In this document: in pieces, positions 31,184-40,728 of the stretch
Layout: each line of letters opens with the position of its first letter
Position numbering within the stretch: the stretch's first letter is position 1
Source: Betaproteobacteria bacterium
GTDB taxonomy: Bacteria > Pseudomonadota > Gammaproteobacteria > Burkholderiales > Usitatibacteraceae
Length of the DNA stretch: 48,543 nt
NCBI GenBank assembly: GCA_016790765.1
Contig: JAEUMZ010000170.1
Coordinates: 1-48,543, forward strand
Reading direction: 5' to 3'
Notes under the pieces: generated by a model
The model's database searches: none
Seen by the model: only the letters and a program-made list of their open reading frames with translations
What the model was told of the DNA's origin: nothing
Translations under genes and position numbers: made by a program

Positions 31184-32584
31184 TCAGAAATTGAAATACA
31201 GGAACTGCGTCACCTGGCCCAGGGTCAGCACGCCGGCGCACAGCAGGACCCCGGTCCACGCGGCCTCGAGCGGACGCGCCTCGAAGCGCGCGGCCAATGC
31301 ATCGCTGTTGCGCGGCAGCAGGCACAGCACGGCCGCCAGCGCGACCAGCACGGTCGCGCCGGGTTGTGCATACGGCAACCCGAGGCCGGCCGCGGCGGCG
31401 AACGCCTGGACATCGAACTGCAGCGGCGCGAGCTTGTGCAGCATGGCAAAGGCGTCGCCCAGCGTCGGCGCGCGGAAGAACACCCAGGTCAGGTGGACGA
31501 ACAGGAAGGTGAGCGCGATGCCCGCCCAGCGCGGCAGGCCGAGACCGAGCCGGCGCCACGCATGCAGGGCCACCAATCCGGCGCCGTGCAGGGCGCCCCA
31601 AACGATGAAGGTCCACCCGGCGCCGTGCCACAGGCCGCCCAGCAGGAAGGTGGCCATCAGGTTCATCGACATCGGTGTTGCGCCGCCGCGATTGCCGCCC
31701 AGCGGCAAGTACAGGTAATCGCGCAGGAAACGCGACAGCGTCATGTGCCAACGGCGCCAGAAATCCTGCAGGTCGGCCGCGCGGTAGGGCGAATTGAAGT
31801 TGGCCGGCAGGCGGATGTTGAACATCAGCGCGGCGCCGAGCGCCATGTCGGTGTAGCCGGAAAAATCGAAATAGATCTGGAACGTGTAGGCCAGCGTGGC
31901 CAGCCAGGCGCCGCCGCCCGTCAGGGCGCCGATGTCCGCGTAGCCGGTGTTGGCGGTCTCTCCCAGCGGATCGGCGACCAGCACCTTCTTGCCGAAGCCG
32001 ATCGCCAGCAGGAACAGGCCGCGCGCGAAGTTTTCCGCCTGGAAGGCGCGGTTCGTGCGGTCGGCGAACTGCGGCATCATTTCGCCGTGGTGGATGATCG
32101 GGCCGGCCAGCAGGTGCGGGAAGAACGTCACGAACAGGGCGTAGTGCAGCGGGTTGGGTTCCTTCACCAGGCCGCGTGCGGTGTCGACCAGGTAGGCGAT
32201 CTGCGTGAAGGTGAAAAAGCTGATGCCCAGCGGCAGGGCGATCGCCGCGACGTCCCAGTCCTGGCCGGTGAGCTGCGCGGCAGTGGCCACGGCGAAATGC
32301 GTGTACTTGAACGCGCCCAGCAGCAGCAGGTTCACGGCAATGCCGGCCACCAGCCACGCGCGCTTGCGCTCCGTTGACGCGAGGATGCGCAGGCCGATCC
32401 AGAAATTGACCGCGATGCTGCCCGCGATGACCGGCAGGTGCCAGGGATTCCACCAGCCGTAGAACACCAGCGAGGCCAGCACCAGCCACGCCAGCGCGTG
32501 CGACGAGTCCCCGCGCAATGCGTAGTAACCGAGCAGCGCGAGCGGCAGGAACGCGCACAAATAGACGTAGCTGTTGAAAAGCAT
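31184..32584 (-). CDS. MBOAT O-acyltransferase (AlgI/DltB family)
   Basis: 466 residues, polytopic. The start MLFNSYVYLCAFLPLALLGYYAL is standard for AlgI-like MBOATs; the upstream extension is not conserved. Signature PYRAADLQDFWRRWHMTLSRFLRDYLY holds the family RWH...L region, and GGLWHGAGWTFIVWGALHG contains the presumed catalytic His. Moves acetyl groups from cytosolic donor to periplasmic acceptor through the SGNH partner. Divergent from the S9 peptidase gene (101 bp). Confidence 0.93.
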   Translation of the reverse strand: MLFNSYVYLCAFLPLALLGYYALRGDSSHALAWLVLASLVFYGWWNPWHLPVIAGSIAVNFWIGLRILASTERKRAWLVAGIAVNLLLLGAFKYTHFAVATAAQLTGQDWDVAAIALPLGISFFTFTQIAYLVDTARGLVKEPNPLHYALFVTFFPHLLAGPIIHHGEMMPQFADRTNRAFQAENFARGLFLLAIGFGKKVLVADPLGETANTGYADIGALTGGGAWLATLAYTFQIYFDFSGYTDMALGAALMFNIRLPANFNSPYRAADLQDFWRRWHMTLSRFLRDYLYLPLGGNRGGATPMSMNLMATFLLGGLWHGAGWTFIVWGALHGAGLVALHAWRRLGLGLPRWAGIALTFLFVHLTWVFFRAPTLGDAFAMLHKLAPLQFDVQAFAAAAGLGLPYAQPGATVLVALAAVLCLLPRNSDALAARFEARPLEAAWTGVLLCAGVLTLGQVTQFLYFNF

Positions 32585-32685
32585 GGCGCGATTCTGGCGG
32601 CGGGCCTCGAGGCCGTCAACGCGCGCCGGCCGCGGACGCGTCGCCGGCGTATGATGCACAGTTCCGCCCTCCGCATGGATCGTGC

Positions 32686-35121
32686 ATGACTCCGTTGTCC
32701 CGGCTGCGAGAAGCGTGTGCTGCCCTGGCCTGGATGGCCGGCGCGGCCTGCACCGCGGTCCTCGCCGAATCGTCGCGCTACCAGTTGCCGCCGCAACCGG
32801 TCATCGACATGGTCGACGCGCCGGCCATTCCGCAGACCGTGCTGGCGCCGTCCAACGACTGGCTGATGATGCTCGAGCGCCCGTCGCTGCCGCCGCTGTC
32901 GGAGGTCGCGCAGCCGATGCTGGGCCTGGCCGGCGTGCGCGTGAACCCGCGCAACAACGATGGCAACCGCGCCAGCGCGGCGACCGCGATCCGGCTGGTG
33001 CGCATCGCCGATCGCGCGGAAAAGCTGGTCGCCGGGATTCCGGCCGGCGTGCGCATCGGCGATCTGCAGTGGTCGCCGGACGGCAAGCGCATCGCCTTCA
33101 CCGTCGCCCGAGAAACGCAGGTGGAATTGATGGTGGCCGAGGTGACCAACGGTGCGCAGGCGCGGCGCCTCACCGACCGCGCCCTCAATGGCATGCTGGG
33201 CCGCCCGTTCGTGTGGGCCAACGACTCGGCCTCCCTGCTGGTGAACCTGGTGCCCGCGCAGCGCGGATCGCCACCGCGCGCGCCGGCGGTGCCGCAAGGC
33301 CCGAACGCCCAGGAAAACCTCGGCCGCAAGAATGCGCTGCGCACCTTCCAGGATCTGCTCAAGTCGCCGCACGAGGAGGCCCTGTTCGATCATTACGCCA
33401 CCAGTGAGCTGGCACAGGTCAAGCTCGACGGCACGGTCAAACCGGTCGCCACCGGTATCATCCGCGCGGTGCAGCCCTCGCCCAACGGCGAGTTCGTGCT
33501 GGTGACCTTCGTCAAGCGGCCGTATTCGTATGCACTGCCGGCGGCGCGCTTTCCCTCGCGCACCGAAGTCCGCGATGCGCGCGAGCCGGATGCCGGGCGC
33601 GTGGTCAAGGTGCTGGCCGAGACGGCGGCCGCGGAAGAGGACGAGATCGACCCGGACCAGGCGCGCAAGGGGCCGCGGAATTTCGCCTGGCGCGCCGACC
33701 AGCCGGCCACGGTGACGTGGATGCAGGCGGTCGAAGGCCGCCGCAACAACCTGGGGGACCAGTTGATCGCCTACGCGGCGCCGTTCGACGGCGAGCCCCA
33801 GGTGCTGGCCCGGGTGGACCTGCGATTGAGTGCGGTGTACTGGGGCCGCGACGACTTCGCCTGGCTCGTCGAGGGCCAGCAGCGCACGCGGCGCACGGTG
33901 GCGTGGCGCATCTTTCCGGCCGACCCGGCGCGTTCGCCGGTCAAGTTGTTCGATCGCTCCAGCGAGGACCGCTATGGCGATCCGGGCACGCCGTTGATGG
34001 AAACCAATCGCTTTGGCGCGCGCACCATCAACTTCACGCCCGATGGCGGCGCGCTGTACCTGATCGGCCGCGGCGCGTCCGCCGAGGGCGAACGCCCGTT
34101 CATCGACCGCTTCGACATCGAGTCGCGCGAGGCGAAGCGCCTGTACCGCTCGGAGCCGCCGTTCTTCGAACAGCCGATGGCGCTGTTCGACGCCACGGCA
34201 CAGCCGAAACTGCTGCTGCAGCGCGAATCGGTGACCGAGGCGCCCAACGTCTTCCTGCGCGACCTCACGTCTGGCGCGATGCAGCCGGTGACCCGCTACG
34301 CCACGCCAAAGAACCCGATCGCCAATGCCACCAAGGAACTCATTCGCTACAAGCGCAAGGACGGCGTCGAGCTGTCGGCCACGCTGTACCTGCCGCCCGG
34401 CTACCGCAAGGGCGACGAACCCCTGCCGCTCCTGATGTGGGCCTACCCGCGCGAATTCCGCTCGGCCGAGGCGGCGGGCCAGGTCAGCGGCTCGCCCTAC
34501 CGCTACGTGCGGCCGGCCTTCAGCGGCCCGCTGCCCTTCCTCACCCAGGGCTACGCGGTGCTGGACAACCCGACCATGCCGATCGTCGGCGAAGGCCGCA
34601 CCGAGCCCAACGACACCTACCTGCCGCAGCTGATCGCCAGCGCCGAGGCGGCGGTGGACGAGGTGGTCCGGCGCGGCGTGACCGAACGCGGGCGCATCGC
34701 CGTGGGCGGGCATTCGTACGGTGCGTTCATGGTGGCGAACCTGCTGGCGCACACCAAGCTGTTCGCGGCCGGCATCGCCGAGTCCGGCGCCTACAACCGC
34801 ACGCTCACGCCGTTCGGCTTCCAGTCCGAGGACCGCCACTACTGGAAGGCGCGCGAGGTGTACGGCGCGATGTCGCCGTTCAATTTTGCCGACCAGATCA
34901 AGGCGCCGCTCCTGCTGATCCACGGCGAAAACGATTCCAACCCCGGCACCTTTCCCATGCAGAGCGAACGCCTGTACCAGGCCCTGCGCGGACTGGGCGG
35001 CACGGCGCGCCTGGTGATGCTGCCGCACGAGGACCACGGCTACCGCGCGCGCGAATCGGTGCTGCACCGGTTGTGGGAGTCGGTGCGCTGGCTCGACAAG
35101 TACGTGAAAAATGGCAAGTGA
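32686..35121 (+). CDS. S9 family serine peptidase (prolyl oligopeptidase-like), exported
   Basis: 811 residues. N-terminal signal region (LAWMAGAACTAVLAESS), then a beta-propeller-like region with LQWSPDGKRIAFT, and a C-terminal alpha/beta-hydrolase domain. Catalytic Ser is in VGGHSYGAFMVA (Ser677); Asp probably in LLIHGENDSNPGTF; His in EDHGYRARESV. This arrangement and the FDRSSEDRYGDPGTP/WRIFPAD type of sequence match periplasmic glutamyl or dipeptidyl-type S9 enzymes. Single gene, followed by a small lipoprotein with its own ribosome site. Confidence 0.9.
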   Translation: MTPLSRLREACAALAWMAGAACTAVLAESSRYQLPPQPVIDMVDAPAIPQTVLAPSNDWLMMLERPSLPPLSEVAQPMLGLAGVRVNPRNNDGNRASAATAIRLVRIADRAEKLVAGIPAGVRIGDLQWSPDGKRIAFTVARETQVELMVAEVTNGAQARRLTDRALNGMLGRPFVWANDSASLLVNLVPAQRGSPPRAPAVPQGPNAQENLGRKNALRTFQDLLKSPHEEALFDHYATSELAQVKLDGTVKPVATGIIRAVQPSPNGEFVLVTFVKRPYSYALPAARFPSRTEVRDAREPDAGRVVKVLAETAAAEEDEIDPDQARKGPRNFAWRADQPATVTWMQAVEGRRNNLGDQLIAYAAPFDGEPQVLARVDLRLSAVYWGRDDFAWLVEGQQRTRRTVAWRIFPADPARSPVKLFDRSSEDRYGDPGTPLMETNRFGARTINFTPDGGALYLIGRGASAEGERPFIDRFDIESREAKRLYRSEPPFFEQPMALFDATAQPKLLLQRESVTEAPNVFLRDLTSGAMQPVTRYATPKNPIANATKELIRYKRKDGVELSATLYLPPGYRKGDEPLPLLMWAYPREFRSAEAAGQVSGSPYRYVRPAFSGPLPFLTQGYAVLDNPTMPIVGEGRTEPNDTYLPQLIASAEAAVDEVVRRGVTERGRIAVGGHSYGAFMVANLLAHTKLFAAGIAESGAYNRTLTPFGFQSEDRHYWKAREVYGAMSPFNFADQIKAPLLLIHGENDSNPGTFPMQSERLYQALRGLGGTARLVMLPHEDHGYRARESVLHRLWESVRWLDKYVKNGK

Positions 35122-35213
35122 ACCGGCCTGCCGGTGACTGGATTCGGCGGCGCATTTCGTAAACAATGGCAGGGTGATCCGCCCTTCCCCCACGCCACCG
35201 TAAAGGACCCACC

Positions 35214-35477
35214 ATGAAGCAACCGAAGACCTGCATTTCCCGCCTGCTGCTGCTCGCGGCCACCGCACTGCTGGGCGCCTGCGCCTCGACGGGCTCGACG
35301 ACAGCGGAAATCGCGATTCCCGGCGTCAATGGCGAGCAGCCGAACGTGCTCATGACCGGCAGCCGCCTGCCCGCACCGCGCTCGCCGCACATGGTCTCGC
35401 AGGTACAGGCCAAGGACTACGTGGCCAACCTGCCTGCACAGCCGGGCACCAGCCTGATGGCCGGCGGCTCGAAGTAA
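35214..35477 (+). CDS. Small lipoprotein with TGSRL..PHMV motif
   Basis: 87 residues: lipoprotein signal (LLLLAATALLGACASTG, Cys24) and a short chain with TGSRLPAPRSPHMVSQVQAKDY, the same motif as in the 83-aa lipoprotein at 16087. AAAGGA ribosome site. Function unknown; not part of a recognisable operon (93 bp after the S9 gene). Confidence 0.7.
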   Translation: MKQPKTCISRLLLLAATALLGACASTGSTTAEIAIPGVNGEQPNVLMTGSRLPAPRSPHMVSQVQAKDYVANLPAQPGTSLMAGGSK

Positions 35478-35518
35478 CCCGACGCGACCACGCCCATGCG
35501 GGTAAAGTCCAGCATGGG

Positions 35519-35574
35519 CGCGGTGTTCCAGCCTAAAGTGGCTTGAAGGGCTCGCCAGTCCAAGACTTTGGCGT
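35519..35574 (+). repeat. Interspersed repeat, copy 3
   Basis: CCAGCCTAAAGTGGCTTG, then CTCGCCAGTCCAAGACTTTG, between the lipoprotein gene and the tRNA promoter. Slightly diverged from the other copies. Confidence 0.5.
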
Positions 35575-35592
35575 CATTGTGCAGCGCAATGC

Positions 35593-35621
35593 TTGACGCC
35601 CCCTGCCGTGCAGGCCATAAT
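35593..35621 (+). promoter_or_regulatory. Promoter of tRNA-Met
   Basis: TTGACG (35593-35598), 17-bp spacer, CATAAT (35616-35621). Expected start about 34 bases ahead of the tRNA. Confidence 0.7.
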
Positions 35622-35661
35622 TCGCGCCCTTCGGTCGCCCCGGTTTCGGGCGATGCGACAA

Positions 35662-35738
35662 GGCCAATTAGCTCAGCCGGTTAGAGCGACGGAATCATAA
35701 TCCGCAGGTCCCCTGTTCGAATCAGGGATTGGCCACCA
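35662..35738 (+). tRNA. tRNA-Met(CAT), isolated
   Basis: Acceptor GGCCAAT/ATTGGCC, D-arm AGCTC...GAGC, anticodon loop ATCATAA on a four-pair stem, T-arm CCCTG-TTCGAAT-CAGGG, A73 and CCA. Elongator Met is the more likely identity; tRNA-Ile2 with CAT is possible. Unlike the array copy, this gene has a normal promoter and terminator of its own. Confidence 0.92.
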
Positions 35739-35744
35739 GTGTCA

Positions 35745-35778
35745 GGCAAGGGCCGGGTTTTCCGGCCCTTGCCGTTTT
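35745..35778 (+). terminator. Terminator after tRNA-Met
   Basis: GGCAAGGGCCGG-GTTTT-CCGGCCCTTGCC, a perfect 12-bp stem followed by GTTTTC. Confidence 0.8.
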
Positions 35779-35818
35779 CACCCCTGCACGGGTTGTTCCC
35801 CGCTCCCAGGAGATCGCC

Positions 35819-37198
35819 ATGTCCGACCCCCGCCCGCCCGCCACGCCCGCCCGGAAAGTCTTCATCAAGACCTTCGGCTGCCAGATGAACGAGTACGACT
35901 CGGACAAGATGGCCGATGTCCTGCATGCATTCGAGGGCTACGAAAAAACCACCGACCCGGCCGAGGCCGACGTGGTGCTCTACAACTCCTGCTCGGTGCG
36001 CGAAAAGGCGTCCGAAAAACTGTTCAGCGACCTGGGCCGCCTCAAGGAACTGAAGGCCGCGAAGCCGGGACTGCTGATCGGCGTCGGCGGCTGCGTGGCC
36101 TCCCAGGAGGGCGAGGCCATCGTGCAGCGCGCGCCGCACGTGGATGTGGTGTTCGGGCCGCAAACCCTGCACCGCCTGCCCGACCTGATCACCGCCAAAC
36201 GCGCCACCGGTGCGCCGCAGGTCGACATTTCCTTCCCGGAGATCGAGAAGTTCGACGCCCTGCCGCCGCCGCGCGTCGAGGGCGTGACCGCCTTCGTGTC
36301 GGTCATGGAGGGCTGCTCCAAGTATTGCTCCTTCTGCGTGGTGCCGTACACGCGCGGCGAGGAAGTGTCGCGGCCGCTCGACGACGTGCTGGCCGAAATC
36401 CGCGCCTTGGCCGCCCGCGGCGTGAAGGAAGTGACCCTGCTGGGGCAGAACGTCAATGCCTATGCTGGTGACATGGCGGATGGCGAGCGTGCCGACTTCG
36501 CGCTCCTGCTGGCTGCGGTGCACGCCATTCCCGGCATTGGCCGCATCCGCTACACCACCTCGCACCCGCTCGAGTTCACGCCGCGCCTGATCGATGCCTA
36601 CGCGAAGTTGCCAAACCTGGCCTCGCAGCTGCACCTGCCGGTGCAGGCCGGCTCGGACCGCGTGCTCGCGGCGATGAAGCGCAACTACACGGTGATGGAG
36701 TACAAGTCGATCGTCCGTCGCCTGCGCGCGGTGCGGCCGGATCTCTCGCTCACCAGCGATTTCATCGTCGGCTTCCCGGGCGAAACCGAGCAAGACTTCG
36801 AAAAGTCGATGGCACTCATTGCGGAATTGAACTTCGACGGCAGCTTCTCGTTCGTCTACTCGCGCCGTCCCGGCACGCCGGCCGCCAACCTCGCCGACGA
36901 CACGCCGCAGGCGGTGAAGCTGGCGCGCCTGGCGCGCATGCAGGCGCTGCTGGAAACGCAGCTGCATGCCCACTCGCATGCCATGATCGGCACCCGCCAG
37001 CGCGTGCTGGTGGAGGGGCGCGCGAAACGCGACCCCCAGGAACTCATGGGGCGCACCGACAACAACCGCGTGGTCAATTTTCCCGGCGGGCCGCATGCGG
37101 ACCGCCTGATCGGGCAGTTCATCGACCTGGAAATCACGGCCGTGAGCCGCTTCACGCTGCGCGGCGCCGTGATGGCCGTCGAATCGGTCGCGGCATAA
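35819..37198 (+). CDS. miaB: tRNA-2-methylthio-N6-dimethylallyladenosine synthase MiaB
   Basis: 459-residue radical-SAM methylthiotransferase that adds the 2-methylthio group to i6A37 of tRNAs reading UNN codons. N-terminal UPF0004 domain with its cluster cysteines ([11 protein letters not shown]ys21, [16 protein letters not shown]), radical-SAM motif CSKYCSFC (Cys166/170/173), and a C-terminal TRAM domain. The start ATG at 35819 follows GGAG; the frame is open back into the tRNA but that is not coding. First gene of miaB-phoH-(lyase)-ybeY-corC-lnt, with 7 bases to phoH. Confidence 0.97.
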   Translation: MSDPRPPATPARKVFIKTFGCQMNEYDSDKMADVLHAFEGYEKTTDPAEADVVLYNSCSVREKASEKLFSDLGRLKELKAAKPGLLIGVGGCVASQEGEAIVQRAPHVDVVFGPQTLHRLPDLITAKRATGAPQVDISFPEIEKFDALPPPRVEGVTAFVSVMEGCSKYCSFCVVPYTRGEEVSRPLDDVLAEIRALAARGVKEVTLLGQNVNAYAGDMADGERADFALLLAAVHAIPGIGRIRYTTSHPLEFTPRLIDAYAKLPNLASQLHLPVQAGSDRVLAAMKRNYTVMEYKSIVRRLRAVRPDLSLTSDFIVGFPGETEQDFEKSMALIAELNFDGSFSFVYSRRPGTPAANLADDTPQAVKLARLARMQALLETQLHAHSHAMIGTRQRVLVEGRAKRDPQELMGRTDNNRVVNFPGGPHADRLIGQFIDLEITAVSRFTLRGAVMAVESVAA

Positions 37199-37205
37199 TC
37201 GCACC

Positions 37206-38207
37206 GTGAAGACCCCGACCTCTACGCCCTCGCTCGAATTCGCCTTCCAGCCGGTCGACAACCGGCGCCTGATGAACCTGTGCGGTTCGATGGACGCCAA
37301 CCTGCGCCAGATCGAGGCCGCCCTCGATGTCTCCATCGCGCGGCGCGGCGAGAAGTTCTCGGTCAGCGGCGACAAGGAGCGCATCGAACTGGCCGCCCGC
37401 GTGCTCAACCGCTTTTACAGCAAGGCTTCCGACGACCTCACGGTGGAGGAAGTGCAGCTCGGCATCATCGAGATGCGCCGCGATCGCGGCGCGCCGGAAA
37501 GAAAGCGCGATGCGGAGCCGCGCGAACCTTTGCCCGCCGACGAGATCGCGCTGCACACGCGGCGCCCGGACCTGAAGCCGCGCACCGAGCGCCAGGCACA
37601 GTACGTGCGGCAGATCCAGGCGCACGACATCACCTTCGGCGTCGGCCCGGCCGGCACTGGCAAGACCTACCTCGCTGTGGCCTGCGCGGTCGACGCCTTC
37701 GAGCGCGACCTGGTCAAGCGCATCGTGCTCACGCGGCCGGCTGTGGAGGCGGGCGAAAAGCTCGGCTTCCTGCCCGGCGACCTTAGCCAAAAGGTCGATC
37801 CCTATCTCAGGCCGCTGTACGACGCGCTCTACGACCTGCTCGGCTTCGACAAGGTCAACCGCATGTTCGAGCGCGCGCAGATCGAGGTGGCGCCGCTGGC
37901 CTTCATGCGTGGCCGCACCCTCAATCATTCGTTCATCATCCTCGATGAAGCACAGAACACGACGCCGGAGCAGATGAAGATGTTCCTCACCCGTATCGGC
38001 TTCGGCACCAAGGCGGTGGTGACCGGCGACGTCACGCAGGTGGACTTGAAGCACGGCCAGGTGAGCGGCCTGATCGACGCGCGCAACGTGCTCAACGGCC
38101 TGCGCGGCATCGGCTTCACCATCTTCCAGGCCGACGACGTGGTGCGCCACCCGCTGGTACAGGCCATCGTCACGGCCTACGAGGCACACCACCGGAAAAT
38201 CCGCTGA
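37206..38207 (+). CDS. PhoH-like ATPase
   Basis: 333 residues from a GTG start 7 bases after miaB. An N-terminal KH-like region (DANLRQIEAALDVSIARRGEKF) leads to a P-loop domain: Walker A GPAGTGKT (147-154), Walker B FIILDEAQNTTPEQMKMFLTRIG, and the VVTGDVTQVDL motif. PhoH (YbeZ) is an ATPase, possibly an RNA helicase, that works with YbeY in rRNA metabolism. Its stop overlaps the next ATG as TGATG. Confidence 0.94.
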   Translation: MKTPTSTPSLEFAFQPVDNRRLMNLCGSMDANLRQIEAALDVSIARRGEKFSVSGDKERIELAARVLNRFYSKASDDLTVEEVQLGIIEMRRDRGAPERKRDAEPREPLPADEIALHTRRPDLKPRTERQAQYVRQIQAHDITFGVGPAGTGKTYLAVACAVDAFERDLVKRIVLTRPAVEAGEKLGFLPGDLSQKVDPYLRPLYDALYDLLGFDKVNRMFERAQIEVAPLAFMRGRTLNHSFIILDEAQNTTPEQMKMFLTRIGFGTKAVVTGDVTQVDLKHGQVSGLIDARNVLNGLRGIGFTIFQADDVVRHPLVQAIVTAYEAHHRKIR

Positions 38208-39331
38208 TGCCGCCGCCCCACACGCCCTCGGACCACGCGCGCGCGGCCCTCAAGCTGCACTGCAACCGCGGTATCACCGGCCACCCCACGCCGCTGCCGC
38301 AGAACGAGCTGTTCGCCATCGCCGACTGGATGGGCAAGAACGGCTACGCGCCGGACGTGTATGGCAGCGGGCAGCTGATGGCCGACTTCGAGGCCAAGGT
38401 CGCGCAGTTGCTCGGCAAGCCGGCGGCGCTGTTCATGCCCAGCGGCAAGATGGCCTCGTTGATCGCGCTGCGCATCTGGACCGATCGCGCGCACAACGCC
38501 GACTTCGGCATGCACCCGACGGCGCACCTGGAGCTGCACGAGGAGCACGCCTACAAGAAGCTGCACGGCATGCGCGGGCGCCTGATCGGCAAGGCCGACC
38601 GGCCGATCCTGGCGGCCGACCTGCAGCACTACGACGTGCCGCTGTCCGCGCTGGTGCTCGAACTGCCGATGCGCGAGATCGGCGGCCAGTTGCCGCCGTG
38701 GGAGGACCTGCTCAAGCAACGCGACATCGCCAGGAGCCGTTCGACGCGCCTGCACCTGGACGGCGCGCGGCTGTGGGAGGCGCGCGCGTTCTACCGCGAC
38801 CAGAGCTACGCGGACATCGCCGCGCTGTTCGATTCGGTGTACGTGTCGTTCTACAAGGGCATCGGCGGTCTGGCCGGCGCGATGCTGCTCGGCGATGCCG
38901 CCTTCATCGCCGAGGCGCGCGTGTGGCTCACGCGACACGGCGGCACGCTCTACCAGCAGTACCCCATCGTGGCCAGCGCCGCGATGCGCTTCGACCAGCG
39001 GCTGGCGCGCATGCCGGAGTACTTCGCGCGCACGCAGGCCTTCGTCGCGGCGGTGAAGTCGCTGCCCGGCATCGCGGTGCTGCCCGATCCGCCGCAGGTC
39101 AACCTCGTGCATCTGCGGTTCGACATCCCCGCGCACCGCTGGGAGGCGGCGCGCGACCACCTGGCGGCCGGCGACCGCATCTGGCTGGGCAAGGTGCGCA
39201 ACCCAAAGGACACCACGCGCGCCGAGGTCGAGGTGTACGTCGGCGAGGGCCTGATGGCGCTGTCCGACGAGGAGGTGGTCGCCGCCTTCGACAAGCTGCT
39301 GGCGTTCACGCGCATGGGCGGCGATCGCTGA
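38207..39331 (+). CDS. PLP-dependent beta-eliminating lyase / threonine aldolase family
   Basis: 374 residues of the aromatic amino acid beta-eliminating lyase/threonine aldolase superfamily (fold type I). KLHCNRGITGHPTPLPQNELFAIADWM near the start, LFMPSGKMASLIALRIW for the cofactor-phosphate region, TRLHLDGARLWEA (Asp that contacts the pyridine ring), and YVSFYKGIGGLAGAML with the Schiff-base Lys. Likely cleaves or eliminates from a beta-hydroxy or cysteine-type amino acid; the substrate cannot be read. Unusual guest between phoH and ybeY, translationally coupled to phoH. Confidence 0.85.
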   Translation: MPPPHTPSDHARAALKLHCNRGITGHPTPLPQNELFAIADWMGKNGYAPDVYGSGQLMADFEAKVAQLLGKPAALFMPSGKMASLIALRIWTDRAHNADFGMHPTAHLELHEEHAYKKLHGMRGRLIGKADRPILAADLQHYDVPLSALVLELPMREIGGQLPPWEDLLKQRDIARSRSTRLHLDGARLWEARAFYRDQSYADIAALFDSVYVSFYKGIGGLAGAMLLGDAAFIAEARVWLTRHGGTLYQQYPIVASAAMRFDQRLARMPEYFARTQAFVAAVKSLPGIAVLPDPPQVNLVHLRFDIPAHRWEAARDHLAAGDRIWLGKVRNPKDTTRAEVEVYVGEGLMALSDEEVVAAFDKLLAFTRMGGDR

Positions 39332-39332
39332 C

Positions 39333-39803
39333 ATGGGCACGCCCGCCCGGGCTGCGCAGCCGCGCGTGGACGTGCAGGTGGCGAGCCGCCTGCCGGGCAT
39401 CCCGCCCCCCGCGCTGTTTCGCCGCTGGATCCGCGCCGCGCTCGCGCAGCCGGCCACGCTGACGCTGCGCGTGGTCAACGCCGCCGAGGGCCGCAACTTG
39501 AATTCCGCATTCCGCGGCAAGGACTACGCCACCAACGTCCTGACCTTCGTCTATCACGAGCCGGGCGCGCCGGAACTGCTGGGTGACCTCGTGCTGTGCG
39601 CACCGGTGGTGGCGCGCGAGGCGCGCCAACAAGGCAAGGCGCTGGCCGACCATTACGCGCACCTCACGATCCACGGCGCGCTGCACCTGGCCGGCATGGA
39701 CCACGAGCGGCCGCGCGATGCGACGCGGATGGAAGCGCGCGAAGTGGCGCTGCTGGCGCGCTTCGGCATCGCCAATCCGTACCCGGCGGATGCGCCCGGA
39801 TGA
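39333..39803 (+). CDS. ybeY: Endoribonuclease YbeY
   Basis: 156-residue metal-dependent endoribonuclease for 16S rRNA 3' maturation and ribosome quality control. Motifs: LNSAFRGKDYATNVLTF and the zinc site HLTIHGALHLAGMDHE (three His). Slightly shorter C-terminus than E. coli YbeY. Starts 1 base after the lyase stop. YbeY processes the 16S 3' end, an RNA that RtcB can also repair, though the loci are about 20 kb apart. Confidence 0.95.
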   Translation: MGTPARAAQPRVDVQVASRLPGIPPPALFRRWIRAALAQPATLTLRVVNAAEGRNLNSAFRGKDYATNVLTFVYHEPGAPELLGDLVLCAPVVAREARQQGKALADHYAHLTIHGALHLAGMDHERPRDATRMEAREVALLARFGIANPYPADAPG

Positions 39804-39861
39804 CCCGGATGCGTCACACGCTTGTGATACATTGACCGCCCTGCCATTCCCATCGCCGTCC

Positions 39862-40728
39862 ATGGATGATGCCCCCAAGCGCTCGCTGCTCGAGCGCCTG
39901 TCCTCGATGCTGCTGCGCGAGCCCGAGGACCGCGACCAGCTGGTCGAACTGCTGCACGCCGCCTTCGAAAAGAACCTGCTCGACGCCGACGCGCTGTCGA
40001 TGATCGAGGGGGTGATGCAGGTGTCGGAAACGCATGCGCGCGACGTCATGATCCCGCGCTCGCAGATGGACATGATCGACGTGGCCGAGGAGCCCGACTC
40101 GTTCATCCCGTTCGTGATCGAAACCGCGCACTCGCGCTTCCCGGTGTACGAGAACGGCAAGGACAACGTGATCGGCATCCTGCTGGCCAAGGACCTGCTG
40201 CGCTACTACGCCAATGCCGACGAATTCGACGTGCGCGACATGTTGCGGCCCGCGGTGTTCGTGCCGGAGAGCAAGCGCCTCAACGTGCTGCTGCGCGACT
40301 TCCGCGCCAACCGCAACCACATCGCCATCGTGGTCGACGAGTACGGCGGCGTGGCCGGGCTGGTGACCATCGAGGACGTGCTCGAGCAGATCGTCGGCGA
40401 CATCGAGGACGAGTACGACTTCGACGAGACCGAGGACAACATCCTGCCCGACAAGGGCGGCAAGTTCCGCGTCAAGGCGGTGACCGAGATCGAGGACTTC
40501 AACGCCACCTTCGGGTCGCGCTTCTCGGACACCGATTACGACACCGTCGGCGGACTGGTCCTCAAGCGCTTCGGCCGCCTGCCCAAGCGCGGCGAGAGCG
40601 TGGCCGTCGACGGCTTCCGCTTCGTGGTGCTGCGCTCCGACAGCCGCAAGATCCATTCGTTGATGGTCGAGCGCCTTGCGCCGGAGACCCCCGGCGAAGA
40701 CGCACCGTCCACGCAACGCGCGGCATGA
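39862..40728 (+). CDS. corC: CorC/HlyC family transporter (CNNM-type, magnesium/cobalt efflux)
   Basis: 288 residues, soluble CorC type without membrane domain: N-terminal helices (LLERLSSMLLREPEDRDQLV), tandem CBS domains (VSETHARDVMIPRSQMD, IAIVVDEYGGVAGLVTIEDV) and a C-terminal CorC/HlyC domain (TDYDTVGGLVLKRFGRLPKRGE). Associated with Mg2+/Co2+ handling and with Lnt in this conserved cluster. The start is ATG at 39862; the 3' end overlaps lnt by four bases (ATGA). Confidence 0.93.
   Translation: MDDAPKRSLLERLSSMLLREPEDRDQLVELLHAAFEKNLLDADALSMIEGVMQVSETHARDVMIPRSQMDMIDVAEEPDSFIPFVIETAHSRFPVYENGKDNVIGILLAKDLLRYYANADEFDVRDMLRPAVFVPESKRLNVLLRDFRANRNHIAIVVDEYGGVAGLVTIEDVLEQIVGDIEDEYDFDETEDNILPDKGGKFRVKAVTEIEDFNATFGSRFSDTDYDTVGGLVLKRFGRLPKRGESVAVDGFRFVVLRSDSRKIHSLMVERLAPETPGEDAPSTQRAA

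Noticed and set aside
32332..35268. 978-aa minus-strand ORF opposite the S9 peptidase
   Set aside because: Antisense shadow; the plus strand has the catalytic motifs.
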